A stretch of 6,196 nt of DNA from an uncultured Collinsella sp. (GTDB taxonomy: Bacteria; Actinomycetota; Coriobacteriia; Coriobacteriales; Coriobacteriaceae): positions 1 to 6,196 of the forward strand of contig CAUBGU010000081.1 of NCBI GenBank assembly GCA_958435545.1, given 5' to 3'. Numbering within the stretch: position 1 is the stretch's first letter; each line of letters begins with the position of its first letter. A model generated the notes under the pieces. It was not told the DNA's origin, made no database searches, and worked only from the letters and a program-made list of their open reading frames with translations. Of this stretch, positions 1-6,196 are shown one piece after another. The position numbers were made by a program, and so were the translations under genes.

Positions 1-6
1 AGGTGG
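1..6 (+). promoter_or_regulatory. Ribosome binding site of glyS
   Basis: AGGTGG matches five of six positions of the Shine-Dalgarno core AGGAGG and lies 8 bases before the ATG at 15. It supports that ATG as the start. It probably overlaps the end of the upstream gene, which suggests translational coupling. Confidence 0.65.
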
Positions 7-11
7 CGTAA
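1..11 (+). CDS. Possible 3' end of the preceding gene (glyQ, glycyl-tRNA synthetase alpha subunit)
   Basis: Only two bases, two codons (Val, Ala) and a TAA at 9-11 can be read, three bases before the GlyS start, so the protein itself cannot be identified. The proposal rests on gene order: the alpha subunit gene glyQ normally lies directly upstream of glyS, and such tight spacing is typical of the pair. The AGGTGG used as the GlyS ribosome binding site would lie inside these last codons. A chance TAA in leader sequence is the alternative. Confidence 0.4.
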
Positions 12-14
12 GCC

Positions 15-2111
15 ATGGCAGACGCTAAGGATTTCCTGTTTGAGATCGGTACGGAAGAAATGCCCTCCGCACCGCTGAACAATGCCGTCAAGCAGCTTGG
101 CACCATGATCGCCAAGGGTCTCGACGAGGCCGGTCTGGCCCACGGCGAGGTCCGTGTGATCTCGAGCCCGCGCCGCCTGGCTGCGCTCGTTGCCGACGTC
201 GCCACCGCGACCGACGAGGTTCACGAGGTCAAGCGCGGCCCCGCGGCCAACATCGCCTTCGACGCTGACGGTAACGCCACCAAGGCCGCCCAGGGCTTCG
301 CCCGCAAGTGCGGTGTGGCTGCCGAGGATCTGGTCCGTCGCGAGGACACCGACGGCCGTGAGTACGTCTTTGCCGAGAAGAACATCCCTTCCGCCCCGGC
401 CACCCCGATCCTGACGGCCCTGTGCGAGAAGACTATCGCTGGCCTGCAGTGGCCCAACTACCGCTCTCAGCGCTGGGGTCACGAGCATGCGACCTTTGTT
501 CGTCCGGTCCGCTGGATCTGCTGCCTTCTGGGCGAGGACGTTGTGCCCGTGTCGTTTGCCGACGTGACGAGTGGCAACACCACGCGTGGTCATCGCGTGC
601 TTGGCCCCGGTGACCATGTGGTCGCCAGCCCCGCCGTCTACGAGCAGGTGCTCGAGGACGCCGGCGTGCTTTCTGCCGAGCGCCGTCGCGAGGCCATCCT
701 TGCCGGTATCGCCGAGGTCGAGGCTGCCCGTCCCGGCTGCCATGTCGATACGCCCAAGAAGGTCTTTGAGGAGGTCATCAACCTCTGCGAGTGGCCGACG
801 GTGCTCGTCGGTACCTTCGATGAGGAGTTCCTCAAGGTCCCGCACGAGATCATCTGCGAGTCCATGCTCACCAACCAGCGCTACTTCCCGATCTATGACG
901 GCGAGGGCAAGCTCACGCGTGAGTTCGTGGTCGTCTCCAACAGCAAGCCCGAGAACGCCGAGCGCGTGATCGACGGCAACGAGCGCGTTGTGCGTGCCCG
1001 TCTGGACGATGCCAAGTTCTTCTACGAGGAGGACCTGAAGATCTCCCTCGACGAGTTCCGCGAGCGTCTGGCCAAGGTCGCCTTCCAGGAGAAGCTCGGT
1101 AGCGTGCTCGCCAAGTCCGAGCGCATTGAGCAACTCGCGCTTGCCATCGCTCGCGAGGCCCATCTGGGCGCCCACCTGGCCGCCGATGCCGCTCGCGCCG
1201 CGCACCTGTGCAAGGCCGACTTGGTATCCAACGCCGTCGTCGAGTTCACGAGCCAGCAGGGCGTGATGGGCGGTTACTACGCCTGTGCGATGGGGGAGAA
1301 CGACGAGGTCGCCCACGCCATTCGCGATCATTATCGTCCCCGCTTTGCCGGTGACGAGCTGCCCGAGGGCACCGCTGGCTGCATCGTGGCCTGCGCCGAC
1401 AAGCTCGATACCATCGCCGGTATCTTTGCCATTGGCGAGCCCCCGACCGGCTCCTCCGACCCCTACGCGCTGCGTCGTGCCGCTATCGGCATCATCAACA
1501 TCCTGCGCGACCGTCTGCCGATCGACCCCACATCGCTCATCGACTTCGCCCTCGAGCTCTATAGCGAGCAGGGCATTGAGTTCGACGCCGCCGAGGTCGC
1601 CCAGCAGGTTCGCGACTTCTTCCATGGCCGCCTGGTGAGCATGGCCCGCGACGAAAAGATCCCGGCCGATACCGTTGCCGCCGTCTCTGCGGTGCACATC
1701 ATCGCCCCGTCCGTCTTCTTCGCCCGCTGCGCCGCCCTCGACGAGGCCCGCAAGAACGATGCCGAGACCTTTGACAACCTGGCTACGGCCTATGCCCGTG
1801 CCGCGCATATCTCCAAGCCCGAGCTGGGCGCGGAGTACGACCGCAGCCTGATGGGCGAGGCCGAGCTCGCGCTTGCCGACGCTTCCGAGGCTGCTCAGAC
1901 TGCTGTCGATGCTGCCCTTGCTGCCGAGGACTACCCGGCCGCATTTGCCGCCCTCGCCGCCCTGCGCGCGCCCATCGACCGTTTCTTCGATGAGGTTATG
2001 GTCATGGACAAGGACGAACAGCTCCGCGATAATCGCCTTAAGCTGCTCAACCGCTTCGAGGCCGTTTTCTCCGGCATCGCCAACATCGGTGAGCTTGCCC
2101 GCAAAAAGTAA
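15..2111 (+). CDS. glyS: Glycyl-tRNA synthetase beta subunit
   Basis: This is the beta chain of the bacterial two-subunit (alpha2beta2) class II glycyl-tRNA synthetase. The alpha chain holds the glycine-activating site and beta provides most tRNA recognition, in the cytoplasm. At 698 aa it is full length for the family (about 690). The N-terminus carries the signature FEIGTEEMPSAPL (residues 9-21), then RRLAAL (53-58) and KRGPA (73-77). The central block has WPNYRSQRWG (146-155), FVRPVRW (161-167) and SGNTTRGHR (186-194). LTNQRYFPIYD (285-295) and GNERVVRARLDDAKFFYEEDLK (321-342) follow. The HD-like region spans about 395-500, with CKADL (399-403), QQGVMGGYYA (414-423) and SSDPYALRR (480-488). 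The C-terminal DALR-like anticodon-binding domain ends in MDKDEQLRDNRLKLLNRF (664-681). The ATG at 15 has a ribosome binding site and begins at the family's usual N-terminus. The gene probably shares a transcript with glyQ before it and the DUF299 gene after it. Nothing is broken or missing. Confidence 0.98.
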   Translation: MADAKDFLFEIGTEEMPSAPLNNAVKQLGTMIAKGLDEAGLAHGEVRVISSPRRLAALVADVATATDEVHEVKRGPAANIAFDADGNATKAAQGFARKCGVAAEDLVRREDTDGREYVFAEKNIPSAPATPILTALCEKTIAGLQWPNYRSQRWGHEHATFVRPVRWICCLLGEDVVPVSFADVTSGNTTRGHRVLGPGDHVVASPAVYEQVLEDAGVLSAERRREAILAGIAEVEAARPGCHVDTPKKVFEEVINLCEWPTVLVGTFDEEFLKVPHEIICESMLTNQRYFPIYDGEGKLTREFVVVSNSKPENAERVIDGNERVVRARLDDAKFFYEEDLKISLDEFRERLAKVAFQEKLGSVLAKSERIEQLALAIAREAHLGAHLAADAARAAHLCKADLVSNAVVEFTSQQGVMGGYYACAMGENDEVAHAIRDHYRPRFAGDELPEGTAGCIVACADKLDTIAGIFAIGEPPTGSSDPYALRRAAIGIINILRDRLPIDPTSLIDFALELYSEQGIEFDAAEVAQQVRDFFHGRLVSMARDEKIPADTVAAVSAVHIIAPSVFFARCAALDEARKNDAETFDNLATAYARAAHISKPELGAEYDRSLMGEAELALADASEAAQTAVDAALAAEDYPAAFAALAALRAPIDRFFDEVMVMDKDEQLRDNRLKLLNRFEAVFSGIANIGELARKK

Positions 2112-2118
2112 GCCAGCC

Positions 2119-2132
2119 TGCGCATAAGCGCA
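2119..2132 (+). other. Small hairpin just before the ribosome binding site of the DUF299 gene
   Basis: TGCGC (2119-2123) and GCGCA (2128-2132) form a perfect 5-bp stem around the loop ATAA. The stem ends one base before the AAAGGAG element. There is no T-run, so it is not a terminator. It could tune translation of the downstream gene or stabilise the mRNA, or be chance in GC-rich DNA. Confidence 0.35.
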
Positions 2133-2139
2133 AAAGGAG
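2133..2139 (+). promoter_or_regulatory. Ribosome binding site of the DUF299 gene
   Basis: AAAGGAG is a near-ideal Shine-Dalgarno element ending 6 bases before the ATG at 2146, and it fixes that start. No promoter is evident in the 34 bases between the two genes, so the gene is probably co-transcribed with glyS. Confidence 0.8.
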
Positions 2140-2145
2140 CCCCGC

Positions 2146-3012
2146 ATGGATTGCCCGGTCACCGCTCGTCCCACCGTTATCGTTATCTCCGACTCGCTCG
2201 GCGATACCGCTTGTGAGGTGGTGCTTGCGGCGTCCGGGCAATTTGATGAAGGGGCTTTTCGTCTCTTGCGCCTGCCCAAGGTGAACTCGGTGGAGCAGGT
2301 CAAGTCGTTTGTGGGTCCGCGCGTCGATGCGGACCATCGCGATATTGCCGTGTTCCACACCATTGTCGATCCGGCGCTTCGCGCCCGCGTGCTCGATTAC
2401 CTGGGTATGCTGCACATTCGCTCGGTCGACCTGATTGGCCCGACGCTTGCCGTGCTGTCGTCGCTTATCGGTGTGCCGCCCAAGGGCGTTGCGGGCGTGA
2501 TTCACAAGACCGATGATCGCTATTTCCATCGTATCGAGGCCATGGAGTATTTCGTTGAGCACGATGACGGGCGCGGCTGCGACGATCTGTCGGGTGCCGA
2601 TATCGTGCTGCTGGGCGTATCGCGCACGTCCAAGACGCCGCTGTCGATGTATTTGGCCTATCAGGGCTACAAGGTCGCCAATGTCCCACTGGCGCATGGC
2701 ATGGAGCCGCCCAAGTCGATTTACGAGGTCGACCCGATGCGCCTGTTCGGCCTGATTTCGACCGTCGATGTGATTTCCGAAATTCGCGATAGCCGCTTGG
2801 GCGATGACTACGCTCGTGCCGTTGCCGGCTCCTATGCCGAGCCCGAGAGCGTGCACAGCGAGCTCGAGGAAGCCCGTGCGCTCATGAAGCGCCTAGGCTG
2901 CTTTGTGGTGCGTACCGACGGCAAGGCCATCGAAGAAAGCGCTGCCGAGATCATTAGCCACTTGGAGGAAATCCAAGAAGCCCGTGCCCGCCGCGCCGCC
3001 CGTCGAGCCTAA
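2146..3012 (+). CDS. Pyruvate, phosphate dikinase regulatory protein (DUF299/PDRP family)
   Basis: This is a bifunctional cytoplasmic enzyme. It uses ADP to phosphorylate a Thr next to the catalytic His of its target, inactivating it, and removes the phosphate with Pi, releasing pyrophosphate. The 288 aa are close to the family's usual 270-280. The N-terminal signature is ISDSLGDTA (14-22). The middle has the characteristic YFHRIEAMEYFVEHDDG (126-142). The nucleotide-binding P-loop is GVSRTSKTP (157-165), followed by YLAYQGYKVANVPL (169-182). The C-terminus has KAIEESAAEI (260-269), matching the family's usual IEETA element, and a basic tail (279-288). Family members act on either PPDK or PEP synthase. 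The PPDK gene directly downstream makes PPDK the expected target, but this is inferred from context. The start is the ATG with a strong ribosome binding site. Codon choice is less strictly GC-ending than in glyS and ppdK, consistent with lower expression. Confidence 0.95.
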   Translation: MDCPVTARPTVIVISDSLGDTACEVVLAASGQFDEGAFRLLRLPKVNSVEQVKSFVGPRVDADHRDIAVFHTIVDPALRARVLDYLGMLHIRSVDLIGPTLAVLSSLIGVPPKGVAGVIHKTDDRYFHRIEAMEYFVEHDDGRGCDDLSGADIVLLGVSRTSKTPLSMYLAYQGYKVANVPLAHGMEPPKSIYEVDPMRLFGLISTVDVISEIRDSRLGDDYARAVAGSYAEPESVHSELEEARALMKRLGCFVVRTDGKAIEESAAEIISHLEEIQEARARRAARRA

Positions 3013-3018
3013 TAGTAG
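3010..3018 (+). other. Triple in-frame stop codons TAA TAG TAG
   Basis: Directly after codon 288 of the DUF299 gene, three stop codons follow one another in the same frame. They would block readthrough completely. No intrinsic terminator follows, only a 5-bp stem without a T-run (3034-3038 with 3050-3054). Confidence 0.9.
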
Positions 3019-3025
3019 CAGCATT

Positions 3026-3092
3026 TTGATAAAGCGATTTAGCAAAAATATCGCATCTGACCTGCACGTTCTTACAGTGGTATCTTCATAAT
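3026..3092 (+). promoter_or_regulatory. Candidate promoter region for ppdK
   Basis: This AT-richer stretch is the likeliest place for a sigma-70-type promoter upstream of PPDK, though no pair is strong. Option one is TTGATA (3026-3031), 17 bases, then TATCGC (3049-3054): a good -35 with a weak -10. Option two is CTGACC (3057-3062), 18 bases, then TATCTT (3081-3086). CATAAT (3087-3092) is a good -10 hexamer by itself but has no matching -35. Any of these would leave a leader of about 160-205 bases before the GTG start. Confidence 0.35.
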
Positions 3093-3110
3093 GTAACCAC
3101 CTTCACCTAC

Positions 3111-3139
3111 CGTTTACCGCCAGTTTTAGCACGTTTACC
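3111..3139 (+). repeat. Direct repeat CGTTTACC, two copies 21 bases apart
   Basis: CGTTTACC occurs at 3111-3118 and again at 3132-3139. The 21-base spacing is two turns of the DNA helix, so both copies face the same side. This is compatible with a paired protein-binding site upstream of ppdK, but an 8-base repeat could be chance. GTTTACCG recurs inside the PPDK coding sequence near 3280, where it encodes part of the VYRF motif. Confidence 0.4.
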
Positions 3140-3172
3140 AAACCGCGCATCCTCTGCTTAAGCCTGCTCAAA

Positions 3173-3214
3173 ACCCGCCGTATAGTTCCCTCACGGCCCG
3201 CATCTGGCGGGTCG
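3173..3214 (+). other. Leader hairpin with a competing alternative pairing upstream of ppdK
   Basis: Bases 3194-3201 pair with 3207-3214 in an 8-bp stem with one G-T wobble and the loop ATCTG. The right arm can instead pair with ACCCGCC at 3173-3179, a perfect 7-bp match to GGCGGGT at 3206-3212. The two structures exclude each other. No T-run follows, so this is not a classical terminator. It lies 47 bases before the ppdK start and would be in the 5' leader if transcription begins upstream. Confidence 0.4.
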
Positions 3215-3248
3215 ATTCGTTACCACGGTCGTGCGCGTAAGTGCATGG

Positions 3249-3254
3249 AAGGGG
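3249..3254 (+). promoter_or_regulatory. Ribosome binding site that fixes the ppdK start
   Basis: The purine-rich AAGGGG lies 7 bases before the GTG at 3262. The alternative in-frame GTG at 3241 has no purine-rich element before it and would put this site inside the gene, so 3262 is preferred. Confidence 0.65.
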
Positions 3255-3261
3255 AAGTATC

Positions 3262-6012
<2,751 letters not shown>

Positions 6013-6050
6013 CGTTTTGGGTCTAGACGCCTAGCGTAGCCCCCTTCATG

Positions 6051-6078
6051 CCGCCCGCCTCATTCGTGAGGCGGGCGG
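6051..6078 (+). terminator. Strong intrinsic terminator hairpin after ppdK
   Basis: The 12-base arms 6051-6062 and 6067-6078 pair perfectly, mostly through G-C, around a TTCG tetraloop. The hairpin starts 39 bases after the ppdK stop. The tract directly after it is only TTATCAT, with longer T-runs further on (6093-6096 and 6100-6104). Transcription release may be imperfect or use the later runs. Being symmetric, it could also act on minus-strand transcripts. Confidence 0.85.
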
Positions 6079-6124
6079 TTATCATGTGCGGGTTTTGTCT
6101 TTTTGTCTGCGTAAAAAATTGTTC

Positions 6125-6152
6125 TTGCAGCAGAAACCCGCGCGTGTATACT
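6125..6152 (+). promoter_or_regulatory. Probable promoter of a downstream gene
   Basis: TATACT at 6147-6152 is a five-of-six match to the -10 consensus. TTGCAG at 6125-6130 lies 16 bases upstream as a weaker -35, and an A/T-rich stretch (6112-6120) precedes it. Position just after the terminator supports a new transcription unit starting at about 6159. The gene it serves is outside the window. Confidence 0.55.
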
Positions 6153-6172
6153 CGAATACGTTTGTTCAACTA

Positions 6173-6196
6173 CGTGCCGGCCAAGGTGGTACGGCA
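6173..6196 (+). other. Possible structured mRNA leader cut by the window edge
   Basis: Just after the probable promoter, TGCCG (6175-6179) can pair with CGGCA (6192-6196). Alternatively CGTGCC (6173-6178) can pair with GGTACG (6188-6193), with one G-T wobble. Either gives a hairpin within the first 40 or so bases of the predicted transcript. A short structured leader of this kind is common before ribosomal protein genes, but the gene is not visible, so the class cannot be assigned. Confidence 0.25.

Noticed and set aside
2047..2856. 269-codon open frame on the minus strand opposite the DUF299 gene
   Set aside because: It is in codon register with the plus-strand gene, resembles no known protein, and crosses the gene boundary. 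It is a shadow of codon bias.
3034..3054. Possible terminator after the DUF299 gene (GCGAT with ATCGC)
   Set aside because: The stem is only 5 bp, with an A/T-rich 11-base loop and no T-run after it. It is too weak to call a terminator.
3241..3261. Upstream in-frame GTG start for ppdK, adding 7 residues
   Set aside because: No ribosome binding site precedes 3241, while GTG 3262 has AAGGGG 7 bases upstream. The added residues match no usual PPDK N-terminus.

Overview
The window is GC-rich with strongly GC-ending codons. It reads as ordinary chromosomal housekeeping DNA from a gut Coriobacteriia-type actinobacterium; Collinsella is my best guess, inferred from codon style and gene content and not proven. 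All genes lie on the + strand. I see no tRNA or rRNA gene, CRISPR array, insertion sequence, phage gene or convincing minus-strand gene.

Layout: the first 11 bases are probably the tail of a preceding gene, most likely glyQ. Bases 15-2111 encode the complete beta subunit of the two-chain glycyl-tRNA synthetase (GlyS). After 34 bases with a small hairpin and a strong ribosome binding site comes 2146-3012, a DUF299-family bifunctional kinase/pyrophosphorylase. It ends in three consecutive in-frame stop codons. A 249-base intergenic region follows, with possible promoter elements, an 8-base direct repeat spaced 21 bases, and a hairpin that has a competing pairing partner. Bases 3262-6012 (GTG start) encode pyruvate, phosphate dikinase (PPDK, 916 aa). 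PPDK is followed by a very strong 12-bp GC-rich hairpin (terminator, 6051-6078). The last 100 or so bases hold a probable promoter and the start of a possibly structured leader for a gene outside the window.

Functionally, the second and third genes form a regulator-target pair. The DUF299 protein is expected to inactivate PPDK by ADP-dependent phosphorylation of a Thr two residues before the catalytic His, and to reactivate it by Pi-dependent dephosphorylation. The PPDK here keeps that Thr (Thr476) next to His478. PPDK interconverts pyruvate/ATP/Pi and PEP/AMP/PPi, so the pair sets flux at the PEP-pyruvate node. GlyS belongs to translation and probably only shares a transcript with the regulator. 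I found no convincing new biological system. The points most worth checking are the altered residues around the PPDK phosphorylation site, the leader upstream of ppdK, and the promoter/leader at the right edge.
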